This document shows positions 46,556 to 57,977 of a stretch of DNA of 64,000 nucleotides, piece by piece. Every line of letters begins with the position of its first letter. The stretch's first letter is position 1. Both the position numbers and the translations under genes were made by a program. Source of the DNA: Zoroaster sp. YZ-2022 (Eukaryota > Echinodermata > Asteroidea > Forcipulatida > Zoroasteridae). The notes below the pieces were generated by a model. The model was given only the letters and a program-made list of their open reading frames with translations. It had not been told where the DNA came from and did no database searches. Location: positions 38,885,934-38,949,933 of the forward strand of contig CM055819.1 of assembly GCA_029582265.1 (NCBI GenBank), written 5' to 3'.

Positions 46556-46787
46556 TAGAGGTAAACCGCTATAGGCTAGTATATGCCTAATGATAATGGC
46601 AAACATTATTTTTTCCTACCTTTTCATTTTCTCACAATATCATCCCTGCTTGTTTAAATAATACTCATTTATGCTGCAATCATGTTTATTTTTATTGTAA
46701 ACAAATTTAAATAATTTGGCTTGGATGTCAAGTCAGACAACAAATAATCGAGAGTTTATTATTAAGTTGATTTCTCATTTGCTCCAG

Positions 46788-46904
46788 GAAATGAAAGACT
46801 ACGATGACAAGAAGAAAGGGCGTGGCCGAGGCGCAGATGATGATACGGAGGATGCAATCGGAGTCCGCAAGAAGATGAAGATGAACAAGAAGGGAAGGAG
46901 ATAA
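46788..46904 (+). CDS. DDX47: DDX47 exon 13 (C-terminal tail and stop)
   Basis: Acceptor TTTGCTCCAG, then 38 codons and TAA (46902-46904). Encodes EMKDYDDKKKGRGRGADDDT then EDAIGVRKKMKMNKKGRR. The acidic DDDTEDAIGVR word and the lysine/arginine-rich end are characteristic of DDX47 and suit nucleolar targeting. Intact copy at 52061; truncated copy near 59368. Confidence 0.95.
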   Translation, partial: EMKDYDDKKKGRGRGADDDTEDAIGVRKKMKMNKKGRR

Positions 46905-47700
46905 CTCTAGCAACATCATTGTTAATGTTAATGTTACTACGGCCCAATTTCATGGTGTCAAAATAATCCTTCCAAGGTGTGACTTACAATAAGCAACACA
47001 TTTGGTGCAGAAAGATTGGCAATTTAATTGTGGGTTATGTAGCTCGCATAACTAAATGATTCTCTGCTCAAAAAATTGCTTGTACGTGCAGAACATGTAA
47101 AACAGTGGCATGAAGTTGGGCCATGGTGTTTCCAGGTATATCTTGAGGATAAGAATTGGGTGATGGAGACTTTTTAAATTTGTTTTGCTGCATTCAGATA
47201 TCAGAGAAGAAATCTAATTAAAGTTAAGATTTGGTTATAAACATGGTAGACTGACCAGACTGACCCATTCTCCTCCCCTTCCCAAAGTTTGAAATCCCTG
47301 AACTCCTCTCTAATTACCATGGGGTTTATCATGAAATATGGAGATTGTTATTCAAGATTCAAATATCCACTCTGTGCATTACCTGTAGAGGGCGCAATTG
47401 CATAGTCTGCAGTGCACGATTGATTGGGGGCAATGTGAGTTTAGCTTGCATAATTACAGTAGAAACAGTCGGCCTTTTGTGAGGTTAATTTGAATAATGA
47501 TGGATACAATGATTCTCATTAATTTACACAGTATACAGTGAATGTGAATGGCACAAAGGTAGCGTACTTTCAAGAGATTGAGGTTACACTGTATTTTGTA
47601 AGAGCTTGCACTGATATTGCTCAAATGAAACTCACAGAAGATATTGTCTGTCTTGACAATATAATGAAGATTTGAAATAAACACTTCTCAGTACCTCAGG
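46905..47700 (+). other. DDX47: DDX47 3' UTR
   Basis: About 790 bp of non-coding sequence from the stop to just past a canonical AATAAA. The extent is inferred from that signal. The same sequence is repeated in block D (59430-61215), where a LINE interrupts it. Confidence 0.6.
47676..47681 (+). terminator. Polyadenylation signal AATAAA
   Basis: AATAAA, 772 bp after the stop codon, in TTTGAAATAAACACTTCTCA context. Conserved in block D at 61195-61200. Confidence 0.65.
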
Positions 47701-47885
47701 CCTGTGATTTCTCATGATTTTTCCAGATTTCCAGATTTAAAAAAAAATACAAATCTCCCTTTGCTGCAGAATTTTCTTGAAAGAAGAGAAGTAGCCACCA
47801 AGAAATGAAAGAAGTAGCCTGTATTGTGTCCAAACCTCGTGATTCTTGTTTGTAGGGATCTGGAGAGTCTGTAAACCCTGCAAAA

Positions 47886-48985
47886 TTAAACATCCAGGAG
47901 GTTCAGGGGGCTTTGTCCTCTAGACCAAAGGGAGACCCAGGCCTGCTACCCACAGGAGGTTCAGGGGACTTTGTCCTCTAGACCAAAGGGAGACCCAGGC
48001 CTGCTACCCACAGGAGGTTCAGGGGGCTTTGTCCTCTAGACCAAAGGGAGACCCAGGCCTGCTACCCACAGAAGGTTCAGGGGGCTTTGTCCTCCTGACC
48101 AAAGGGAGACCCAGGCCTGCTACCCACAGAAGGTTCAGGGGACTTTGTCCTCTAGACCAAAGGGAGACCCAGGCCTGCTACCCACAGGAGGTTCAGGGGA
48201 CTTTGTCCTCTAGACCAAAGGGAGACTCAGGCCTGCTACCCACAGGAGGTTCAGGGGACTTTGTCCTCTAGACCAAAGGGAGACCCAGGCCTGCTACCCA
48301 CAGGAGGTTCAGGGGGCTTTGTCCTCTAGACCAAAGGGAGACCCAGGCCTGCTACACACAGAAGGTTCAGGGGACTTTGTCCTCTAGACCAAAGGGAGAC
48401 CCAGGCCTGCTACCCACAGGAGGTTCAGGGGACTTTGTCCTCTAGACCAAAGGGAGACTCAGGCCTGCTACCCACAGGAGGTTCAGGGGGCTTTGTCCTC
48501 TAGACCAAAGGGAGACCCAGGCCTGCTACCCACAGGAGGTTCAGGAGGCTTTGTCCTCTAGACCAAAGGGAGATCCAGGCCCACCCACAGGAGGTTCAGG
48601 GGGCTTTGTCCTCAGACCAAAGGGACCCAGGCCTGCTAGACACAGGAGGTTCAGGGGTGTTTGTCCTCTAGTCAATAGGGAGACCCAGGCCTGCTACCCA
48701 CAGTAGGTTCAGGTGTCTTTGTCCTCTAGACCAAAGGGAGATCCAGGCCCACTACCCACAGGAGGTTCAGGGGGCTTTGTCCTCTAGACCAAAGGGAGAC
48801 CCAGGCCTGCTACCCACAGGAGGTTCAGGGGGCTTCGTCCTCTAGACCAAAGGGAGACCCTGGCCTGCTACCCACAGGAGGTTCAGGGGGCTTGGTCCTC
48901 TAGACCAAAGGGAGACCCAGGCCTGCTACCCACAGGAGGTTCAGGGGGCTTGGTCCTCTAGACCAAAGGGAGACCCAGACCTGCT
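47886..48985. repeat. 58-bp minisatellite, about 19 copies
   Basis: Unit CAGGAGGTTCAGGGGGCTTT plus GTCCTCTAGACCAAAGGGAG and ACCCAGGCCTGCTACCCA. Lies directly after the DDX47 3' end. A shorter array of the same unit is at 61426-62142. Confidence 0.97.
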
Positions 48986-50000
48986 ACTCATTTTTCAGGA
49001 TTTTTTTTACTTTTGTCAAATCACTCCCCTGATACATATTTTCTATATTAATACATATTGTTAAGAAACCGTTTTCATGTAGTCAATGATATTTATTCTT
49101 GAATAAACAACATTACAACCCAGTCTTCGTATATTTATTTATAGAAGTTAATTTTCCATATTATAAGCAAAATAGCACATGGTCACTCTGGTTGGTATTT
49201 TTACTCTCATCTCTTTTCAGCGAATACTTCTAAATTTCAGGAAATGGAATGATCACAAGTTCATGTGTTGAAAACTTTATGTATGTGAAATATTTCAGCT
49301 CGAATAATTCAATTAATTTGATATTTCTTTTATGTTCATGTGGTATATGAGTTACCTGGAATTAGATTGGATAAACTGTTGTAACACGAAAGATAATGTG
49401 CAGTTTTGATAATCTGGAATGAAGCGAGGAATCACCTTATTTTGTTTCAGTCAGTTTACTTCCAAATCAACAATTTCTCTGATTAGTGAATTTTCTTCTG
49501 TTTTGTCTTGTTATAACTTTTTTTCCCTCATTGTTTTTTCAGAAAAGCGGGTTGGGGGCATTGAAACCTTCAATTGTAAAACCCAATAGGATACTATGAA
49601 AGTATTTTATTCAAATATTAATTTATATCCATTAGAAATATATAAAAGCATTTTTACTCTTGTAAAACAGAATACATGTAACAAATATATATGTGTATAC
49701 AGTACCAACAATTGTGTTTTCTGATTTTTTTTCCCTGGTTTTTTAAATGAAGTTTTATAACGATTGCAATCAACAAATTGCCACATGTTATAAAAAATGT
49801 TGTATATTTGATCTCAACACTTTATATTTTCTCATTTGTAACACTCATGGATATTTAGATCACCTTGAGAAGGGCCGCTTCCCTGATAAAAGAAATACGA
49901 AGAGAAGTGACAGTATTCCAAAAGATCGATCGCACTAAAGAATAAGGAAATCGCACTCATTGTCACCAACAGAGGGCGCTGTCATTTCTGGTGGGATGGA
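48986..50000. other. Post-gene segment shared with 62143-62860
   Basis: AT-rich, no exon recognised. Nearly the same sequence follows the second minisatellite at 62143. The duplicated homology ends just after CCAACAGAGGGCGCTGTCAT and GGTGGGATGGA near 50000. Confidence 0.6.
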
Positions 50001-50169
50001 CAGCAGCAGATCCACGGGGCCTGGGGGCACGTGTCCCCACAAATTTCCAGTTACCTCCAGGTGCCCCCCCCCTCCACGAAAAATCCTCATAATGCCCCAA
50101 AAAACAGAAAAGAAAAAGAAAAGAGAAAAAACCCATAACCCCTGGACACTGCTGAATGCCACATAATGG

Positions 50170-50521
50170 TGTGCCATGGTCGAGTGGTTTAGTGCATCGG
50201 ATTTGTGCTGATGGCTGAGTCGTCAGAATGTGGGTTCGAATCTCGACTGCGACCATGATACTTGGGTCCTTGAGCAAGACACTTTACCATAATTGCTTCT
50301 CTCCACCCAGGGGTACATGGGTACCTGTGTGGGCAGAGTTGGTTGTTGTGTTTGATTAGCCCTATATGCGCCCGAAATGGCAGCAATTGAGCTGTATACT
50401 CCCCAGGGAGCTGAGATGGTTTCAGGAATGATTTATGCACCTGGTGAGCATGGTTAATAATGCGCCTTGAGCACCAGTTTGGTGGATACGTGCGCTATGT
50501 AAGTCTACATTATTATTATTA
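50170..50521 (+). mobile_element. tRNA-derived SINE with a divergent head
   Basis: Head GTGCCATGGTCGAGTGGTTT and B box GGGTTCGAATCTC, then the standard body (CAGCAATTGAGCTGTATACT, GGAATGATTTATG) and a TGCGCTATGTAAGTC end with (ATT)n. It sits exactly at the left boundary of duplicated block B. Confidence 0.8.
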
Positions 50522-51257
50522 TAATGCAACAACAGAAAAGTGTGCTGCCTGCTCAATACAACAAGATCCACCAGCTAGAACAATGGTTCTTTTGTTCTCT
50601 GCTGAGGACAACAAGATGCAACAACTTGTTTACATCTTGTTGCATTGAGCATGGTTAGGTTTTTAAAAGTTCCCAGTTTACAGATGAAAACGTTTGTCTT
50701 CCAATTTAATCTTGAGGTAGAGTGTGTATCCCAGAATACCTGTAGTTCTGTTTCATGGGATTTTCACCTACACAAAGTGCGTCACAATGTAAAAAGGTGG
50801 CCGCATTTCTTGATTATTATATCAGGATGAAAAGATACATTACAGTATATCAAAGATATAGAGAAACTCTGAAAATGTGAATGCTGTTGTTTAAAGCTCT
50901 ACTATTGTGTAAAACACATAAAGCAATACCCTTGTCATTTTGTCATTAGTTTAGGCAGTATATTTTTGTTTAATTTAAGAAGCCAAACTGTAATCAAGAA
51001 ACAAGAAAAGTAACCAAAAAAATTAAAAATGTAAAAGAAACATTTTTGCTCAATGAGTGTTTTTAAAAATCTTTTTCTTGAAAAGGAAACTTATCAGCCA
51101 CATATAATTTTGATGGATTTAAAAAAATCTTTTTCTTGAAAAGGAAACTTATCAGCCACATATAATTTTGATGGATTGTATAAACGCCTTTACAACAAGC
51201 AATTCTTCCTTAAAATTCATCGGATTTAGCACAGCCCAATCTTGCATCTCTCCCTAG

Positions 51258-51387
51258 ATATGATGTTGAATTATACCAACGCATCGAGCAGTTGATTGAC
51301 AAGAAGCTGCCGTTGTTTCCTACAGAGGAGCAGGAAGTCATGTTACTGATGGAGAGAGTATCGGAGGCTCAACGCTTCTCAAAAATG
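51258..51387 (+). pseudogene. DDX47 exon 12, block B copy
   Basis: 130 nt, open and with both splice sites, encoding the same protein as 45400-45529. No helicase core precedes it in this block, so it is a fragment unless transcripts read through. Confidence 0.85.
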
Positions 51388-51425
51388 GTTTGTCCCTCCT
51401 TGAAGTTAGAAGCTCATTTTCTCTA

Positions 51426-51609
51426 TTAACTCTTTCTCTAATTGTTTTCATTATTGTAATTTGATACTGTACTGTGCGCTCGGTTTTCAAAACAAGTCAA
51501 AACAAGACCCGTTGTCAGGTGAGGATGTTCAAGCCTTTGAAAATGCTCATGCTCATGCTCAAAATGTGACGCACGCGAGCCTTAAGGCTTGCCGTCCAGA
51601 AAGAGTTAA
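51426..51609. mobile_element. TTAACTCTTTCT-type MITE, block B, inner stem degraded
   Basis: Ends kept. The inner stem is broken (CAAGCCTTTGAAAATGCTCA with a short GCTCAT repeat, and GCCTTAAGGC replacing the partner arm). Confidence 0.75.
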
Positions 51610-52060
51610 GTAGGCTCACCTTAAATGACAATTTGACATTGTTATAGGTGGCATTGTACAGTGTGCCTTGTTTAGGCATGATATTCTTTTGTAGGAAATC
51701 CTACCTTTTGATTATGAAAATCCTACTACAAAACTGGGTTCTGACTAACTTCAGACCATTGAAAATTTCCTTGTGTATCATTTTATTGTAAATACCAAGA
51801 TAAAAAAACAGTTTCCTTGCTATACATGGCTATAGAGGTAAACCGCTATAGGCTGGTATATGCCTAATGATAATGGCAAACATTTTTCCTACCTTTTCAT
51901 TTTCTCACAATATCATCCCTGCGTGTTTAAATAATACTCAATTATGCTGCAATCGTGTTTATTTTTATTGTACACAAATTTAAATAATTTGGCTTGGATG
52001 TCAAGTCGGACAACAAATAATCGAGAGTTTATTAATAAGTTGATTTCTCATTTGCTCCAG

Positions 52061-52177
52061 GAAATGAAAGACTACGATGACAAGAAGAAAGGGCGAGGCC
52101 GAGGCGCAGATGATGATACGGAGGATGCAATCGGAGTCCGCAAGAAGATGAAGATGAACAAGAAGGGAAGGAGATAA
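52061..52177 (+). pseudogene. DDX47 exon 13, block B copy
   Basis: Identical protein to 46788-46904, including the stop; acceptor TTTGCTCCAG intact. Orphan 3' fragment. Confidence 0.85.
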
Positions 52178-52327
52178 CTCTAGCAACATCATTGTTAATG
52201 TTAATGTTACTACGGCCCAATGTCATGGTGTCAAAACTAATCCTTCCATGGTGTGCACTGTGGCTGGGATAATAAAACAGTAAGCAACACATTTGGTGCA
52301 GAAAGATTGGCACTTAACATAAGTGTA

Positions 52328-52827
52328 NNNNNNNNNNNNNNNNNNNNNNNNNNNNNNNNNNNNNNNNNNNNNNNNNNNNNNNNNNNNNNNNNNNNNNNNN
52401 NNNNNNNNNNNNNNNNNNNNNNNNNNNNNNNNNNNNNNNNNNNNNNNNNNNNNNNNNNNNNNNNNNNNNNNNNNNNNNNNNNNNNNNNNNNNNNNNNNNN
52501 NNNNNNNNNNNNNNNNNNNNNNNNNNNNNNNNNNNNNNNNNNNNNNNNNNNNNNNNNNNNNNNNNNNNNNNNNNNNNNNNNNNNNNNNNNNNNNNNNNNN
52601 NNNNNNNNNNNNNNNNNNNNNNNNNNNNNNNNNNNNNNNNNNNNNNNNNNNNNNNNNNNNNNNNNNNNNNNNNNNNNNNNNNNNNNNNNNNNNNNNNNNN
52701 NNNNNNNNNNNNNNNNNNNNNNNNNNNNNNNNNNNNNNNNNNNNNNNNNNNNNNNNNNNNNNNNNNNNNNNNNNNNNNNNNNNNNNNNNNNNNNNNNNNN
52801 NNNNNNNNNNNNNNNNNNNNNNNNNNN
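52328..52827. other. Assembly gap, 500 N
   Basis: Exactly 500 N, likely a placeholder length. It separates block B (3' UTR) from block C (intron 9), so the size and order of what is missing are unknown. Confidence 0.99.
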
Positions 52828-53299
52828 TTCGTTGTGTCGATTAATCTTGAGAAAAATAGTGAAAATGTATTCAGGAATTATTATCAGTGAACATGAACTC
52901 AGATTCATTATTACGTGGACTTTTAGTACTGTTCGTCACCACAATTCAGTCGTGCATAATTGGGGAATAATGTTTAACATTTCTTAATATCACCTGAGAC
53001 AGAAAGATTTCAAGGTATGTTTGATACCGTCATCCGTATATTTTTAAACATTTATGATTTTTGAGTATGCCAAAGACTAAATATTTGAACTAATAATCAG
53101 AGTTTTTATTTAGTTGAGTAAAAATAATGACTTGAACCTGAGAACCCTTCATATCCAGTTATATCCGGCATAGAGGTAAACTCTCAATGACTAAACAAAA
53201 TATTTCTGCCGAACAGTAGCCGAAGTATGAATTCACTCAAGGCCAAACAAAAAAGGTCTCCGGTTTCTGGTCCTAGGTCGGCTTAAAAATTGATACAGC

Positions 53300-55057
53300 G
53301 ACAGAACTACAGTCATCACTACCTATTGATCGACTACCTGAACAGCAGACAACTTTTTCATTTGTCAAATTTAAGCCTGTCGCTGTAAAGGAAGTATTGC
53401 AAGTTATCACTAATTCTATTTCTACGACGTGTAATTTTGACCCGATTCCAACTCACTTGCTAAAGAAATGTCTTCATGAACTTACTCCTATCATTACTTT
53501 TGTTATTAACGAGTTATTTAAAAGTGGATATTTTCCTGAAAAATTCAAATTTGCAAATATTGTACCAATTCTGAAAGGTCTGAAATGTGATTCTGATGAA
53601 CTTAAGAATTATCGTCCTATTGCAAACTTGAAGTTCTTTGCAAAGACATTGGAAAGAATGGCAGCATTACAGTTGCAGCGGTACTTAAATGATCATGAAC
53701 TTCACGCAAAATTTCAGTCTGGGTATAGATCATTCCATAGTGTAGAAACAGCCTTATTGCGAATAACGAACGATATATTGTTAACACTTGATAAGGGTGA
53801 TGAGGTCGTACTTGTCCTTTTAGATTTTTCGTCTGCGTTCGACACCATAAAACACGATGTCTTGTTGCAACGCTTGTCGCAAAAGTTTGGTATTTGCAAT
53901 GGAGCTCTTGACTGGATTGAGTCTTATTTGTCAAATCGATCCCACACTGTAATTATACAAAATGAAGAATCATCGAGATATTGTATATCTCAAGGGGTAC
54001 CACAAGGATCAGTGTTAGGTCCCCTGTTGTTCACTCTGTACACTACGCCACTAGAGTCATTAATTGACAAACACAATGTTCATAAAATGTTTTATGCTGA
54101 TGATACTCAATTGTACATTGCATTTAAGCAGTTAGATGTAGGCGATGTTATTTCACAAATGGTTGATTGTGTTCAGCGATTAAAGAATGGTCACAAGTAA
54201 ATGGTCTCAAGCTTAATAGCAACAAGACCGAATTTCTTCACATATCCTCTAGTTTTGCTCGACAAATCCTGTATCATTCATTGATTTGGATGGCACACGG
54301 GTTAATTCGGGTCAGGAAGTGTAGAAATTTGGTTGCAATATTTGATGATAAATTTACTATGGACAATTTTGTTTCACAGAAATGCAGATCTGCATCTTTT
54401 GCACTTCACAAAATTGGAAAAATTACAATATGTTAGATAAGCCAACTACTGAGCTTTAATTCATGCATTTGTGATGTGTCACCTTGATTTTTGTAACGTC
54501 TCCTTTCTGGGATTCCCGGCTCGTCAAGTGCAAAAGATGCAGGTTGTGCAGAACTCTGCAGCTCGTCTTATTTATCGTGTTAGAAAACAAGAATCTGTGT
54601 CTCCCATCATAAGAGACTTACATTGGCTACCCATTCATTCTCGCATTTCATTCAAAATGTTGTTGTTGGCATACGAGTGTTTTATAATTTTGCGCCATCT
54701 TATTTGGTTGAGTTGTTGAAACGGTACACACCAGTAAGAAATCTCCGTTCTAGTAAGAAAAAAATGTTTGTTATCCCACCAGTACAGACCAGGTCATATG
54801 GTGAACGCAGTTTCACTTACACTGCCTCAACCTTATGGAACAATCTTCCGGAGCATTTAAAAAACATTGATTCAATTGATAAATTCAAGATTGCCTTAAA
54901 GACGCACTTATTTAACATTTAATGTACCCATTTTTGTTTGAGACCCAGTACATCTTGTATCTTCTATCTTGTACTTCTTTTTCTACAGTGCATAGGGACA
55001 TGTTTTATAACTATGTGTTATGCGCTATATAAAAATCGCTAATTATTATTATTCTTT
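53300..55057 (+). mobile_element. CR1/L2-like LINE, 5'-truncated and frameshifted, private to block C
   Basis: Begins inside the RT domain at about 53302. Recognisable blocks: NYRPIANLKFFAKTLERM, FQSGYRSFHSVETALL, VLLDFSSAFDTIKHDVL, QGVPQGSVLGPLLF and YADDTQLYIAF. Frame changes near 54172, 54440 and 54640 divide the rest (WSQVNGLKLNSNKTEFL; LIYRVRKQESVSPIIRDLHW; SYGERSFTYTASTLWNNLPE). The 3' end reads TATGCGCTATATAAAAATCG then (ATT)n. Blocks A and D have the uninterrupted MITE at this place. Confidence 0.9.
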
Positions 55058-55247
55058 TTTGTTTATTGTTTTTTGTTTTTTTGTAATCTTTTTTTGTATT
55101 CGCGGTTATTGGAACCAGACCAAATTTCCCATACACAGAGTATGGTGGCTAAGAGAAAAAGTCTTAAAACACAGCACAGCAGAATTCCAATCGATCCAGC
55201 AATTTTATATTCATAGCTATTCTCCTGTTTTTCTTTCATTTTTACAG

Positions 55248-55308
55248 AGGTCTGGACATCGCTCATGTTGACGTTGTCATCAATTTTGACATCCCAACAC
55301 ATTCTAAG
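55248..55308 (+). pseudogene. DDX47 exon 10, block C copy
   Basis: 61 nt with splice sites, encoding GLDIAHVDVVINFDIPTHSK. Pro to Ala within motif V (GLDIP). Isolated from other exons. Confidence 0.85.
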
Positions 55309-55388
55309 GTTAGTTAGTGATTCATTTATTTCAGGGTTTTTAAATTTTCCCTTCATATAAGATACAATGTAGTTAACAAAACAAATGC

Positions 55389-56632
55389 TGTGTATTATGA
55401 TGTCAATTCCATGCCCTGTTGAAAGTCAGCTCTGATCGTGACGATAGTGTCCCTCTAAGAGAGAAAGTATTATATTGGTACACTTCCATTCTACTGTGTA
55501 TTATGATGTCGATTCCATGCCCTGTTGAAAGTCTGCTCTGATCGTGACGATAGTGTCCCTTTAAGAGAGAAAGTATTATATTGGTACACTTCCATTCTAC
55601 TGTGTATTATGATGTCGATTCCATGCCCTGTTGAAAGTCTGCTCTGATCGTGACGATAGTGTCTCTTTAAGAGAGAAAGTATTATATTGGTACACTTCCA
55701 TTCTACTGTGTATTATGATGTCGATTCCATGCCCTGTTGAAAGTCTGCTCTGATCGTGATGATAGTGTCCCTTTAAGAGAGAAAGTATTCTATTGGTACA
55801 CTTCCATTCTACTGTGTATTATGATGTCGATTCCATGCCCTGTTGAAAGTCTGCTCTGATCGTGACAATAGTGTCCCTTTAAGAGAGAAAGTATTATATT
55901 GGTACACTTCCATTCTACTGTGTATTATGATGTCGATTCCATGCCCTGTTGAAAGTCTGCTCTGATCGTGACGATAGTGTCCCTTTAAGAGAGAAAGTAT
56001 TATATTGGTACACTTCCATTCTACTGTGTATTATGATGTTGATTCCATGCCCTGTTGAAAGTCTGCTCTGATCGTGATGATAGTGTCTCTTTAAGAGAGA
56101 AAGTATTATATTGGTACACTTCCATTCTACTGTGTATTATGATGTCGATTCCATGCCCTGTTGAAAGTCTGCTCTGATCGTGATGATAGTGTCTCTTTAA
56201 GAGAGAAAGTATTATATTGGTACACTTCCATTCTACTGTGTATTATGATGTCGATTCCATGCCCTGTTGAAAGTCTGCTCTGATCGTGACGATAGTGTCC
56301 CTTTAAGAGAGAAAGTATTATATTGGTACACTTCCATTCTACTGTGTATTATGATGTCGATTCCATGCTCTGTTGAAAGTCTGCTCTGATCGTGACGATA
56401 GTGTCCCTTTAAGAGAGAAAGTATTATATTGGTACACTTCCATTCTACTGTGTATTATGATGTCGATTCCATGCCCTGTTGAAAGTCTGCTCTGATCGTG
56501 ATGATAGTGTCCCTTTAAGAGAGAAAGTATTCTATTGGTACACTTCCATTCTACTGTGTATTATGATGTCGATTCCATGCTCTGTTGACGATAGTGTATT
56601 CTATTGGTACACTTCCATTCTACTGTGTCTTA
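55389..56632. repeat. ~106-bp minisatellite, block D
   Basis: About 11 long units and one short unit of the intron 9 minisatellite. Most units read CTCTGATCGTGACGATAG, whereas those at 41949-43068 read CTCTTATCGTGATGATAG. Confidence 0.92.
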
Positions 56633-57084
56633 CTCCATATGAAGACAATAACAGACCTGTGAAAGTTTCAGCTCATTACGTTGTGTCGTTAACGAGAAAA
56701 ATAGTGAAAATGTATTCAGGAATTATTATCAGTGAACACGAACTTCGTATTCATTATTACGTGAAATTAGTACGGTTCGTCACCACAATTCAGTCGTGCA
56801 TAATTGGGGAATAATGTTTAACATTTCTTAATATCACCTCAGACAGAAAGATTTCAAGGTATGTTTGATACCGTCATCCGTATATTTTTAAACATTTATG
56901 ATTTTTGAGTATGCCAAAGACTAAATATTTGAACTAATAATCAGAGTTTTTATTTAGTTGAGTAAAAATAATGACTTGAACCTGAGAACCCTTCATATCC
57001 AGTTATATCCGGCATAGAGGTAAACTCTCAATGACTAAACAAAATTTTTCTGCCGAACAGTAGCCGAAGTATGAATTCACTCAA

Positions 57085-57310
57085 GGCCAAACAAAAAAGG
57101 TCTCCGGTTTCTGGTCCTAGGTCGGCTTAAAAATTGATGCAGCGACGCATTCTTTTTTGTTTATTGTTTTTTGTTTTTTTGTAATCTTTTTTTGTATTCG
57201 CGGTTATTGGAACCAGACCAAATTTCCCATACACAGAGTATGGTGGCTAAGAGAAAAAGTCTTAAAACACAGCACAGCAGAATTCCAATCGATCCAGCAA
57301 TTTTATATTC
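57085..57310. mobile_element. GGCCAAAAAA-type MITE, truncated, block D
   Basis: Same truncated MITE as at 43499, directly before exon 10. It shows the uninterrupted site for the block C LINE (GATGCAGCGACGCATTC). Confidence 0.7.
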
Positions 57311-57345
57311 ATAGCTATTCTCCTGTTTTTCTTTCATTTTTACAG

Positions 57346-57406
57346 AGGTCTGGACATCGCTCATGTTGACGTTGTCATCAATTTTGACATCCCAACACAT
57401 TCTAAG
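57346..57406 (+). pseudogene. DDX47 exon 10, block D copy
   Basis: Same as the block C copy, with GLDIA in place of GLDIP. Splice sites intact. Confidence 0.85.
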
Positions 57407-57685
57407 GTTAGTTAGTGATTCATTTATTTCAGGGTTTTTTAATTTTCCCTTCATATAAGATACAATGTAGTTAACAAAACAAATGCTGACGGAGCTTGTC
57501 CAAACCGTGCATGTTAAAAAGAACAAAATAAAATTCTTTTTTACAACCCACACAAAATTTGTGACAGGTCAATTTATTTTTAGATATAAGATACGTTGGC
57601 GAACAACTCTATTTGTCAATGATTTTCACACAAGAATTATATCAGATTTATAGCTATTTCTGTATTCTGCTTATTTTTTTTTCAG

Positions 57686-57756
57686 GACTACATTCACAGG
57701 GTGGGTAGGACAGCAAGAGCCGGCAGAGCAGGAAAATCAATTACATTTGTCACACA
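57686..57756 (+). pseudogene. DDX47 exon 11, block D copy
   Basis: 71 nt, encodes [20 protein letters not shown] and FVT, identical protein to 44077-44147. Donor CA|GTAAGT kept. Confidence 0.85.
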
Positions 57757-57817
57757 GTAAGTCACAAATAGACAATGAGAATGACATTAGCCCCATACAG
57801 GCATTTTCACGGACACC

Positions 57818-57977
57818 CTTCTGAATGCAACATAATGCAACAACAGAAAAGTGCGCACGCTGTTCAATGCAACAAGATCCACCAGCTTAGAACAATGGTT
57901 CTTTTGTTCTCTGCTGAGGACAACAAGATGCAACAACTTTTTACATTTGTTGCATCTTGTTGCTTTGAGTATGGTTA
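57818..57977. mobile_element. Palindromic CAATGCAACAA-type MITE, block D
   Basis: Copy of 44205-44366 within duplicated intron 11. Confidence 0.6.

Larger units (their letters stand above)
27319..46904 (+). other. DDX47: DDX47 gene region (DEAD-box RNA helicase), 5' exons duplicated
   Basis: Thirteen exon types can be phased into a DEAD-box helicase whose sequence closely follows animal DDX47 (yeast Rrp3). The family acts in the nucleolus in 18S pre-rRNA processing. Motifs in order: Q motif, AETGSGKT (I), PTRELA (Ia), GG, TPGR (Ib), DEAD (II), SAT (III), VFCST (IV), ATDVASRGLDIP (V), [13 protein letters not shown] (VI), then a lysine-rich tail. Introns are GT-AG and phases agree across all junctions. 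Exons 2-5 occur twice (27319-33056 and 34978-38330). The combination with fewest lesions is exon 2 of copy 1 plus exons 3-5 of copy 2 plus exons 6-13. Exon 1, expected to encode roughly 30 N-terminal residues, was not found. Confidence 0.9.
50522..52327. repeat. Segmental duplication block B (DDX47 intron 11 to 3' UTR)
   Basis: Corresponds to about 44230-47010: MITE, intron 11, exon 12, intron 12 without the SINE, exon 13 and early 3' UTR. It runs into the N gap. Confidence 0.9.
52828..55388. repeat. Segmental duplication block C (end of intron 9 to start of intron 10)
   Basis: Matches about 43115-43880: post-minisatellite intron 9, truncated MITE, exon 10 and the first part of intron 10, with a LINE inserted at about 53300-55057. 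At 55388 it jumps back to the intron 9 minisatellite of block D. Confidence 0.9.

Noticed and set aside
48029..48271. Repetitive proline/glycine-rich open frame in the 58-bp minisatellite
   Set aside because: The 58-bp period is not a multiple of three, so the frame rotates and is by chance; same for 61868-62053.
52237..52987. Long open frames across the N gap
   Set aside because: N bases create artificial open frames; no real coding evidence.
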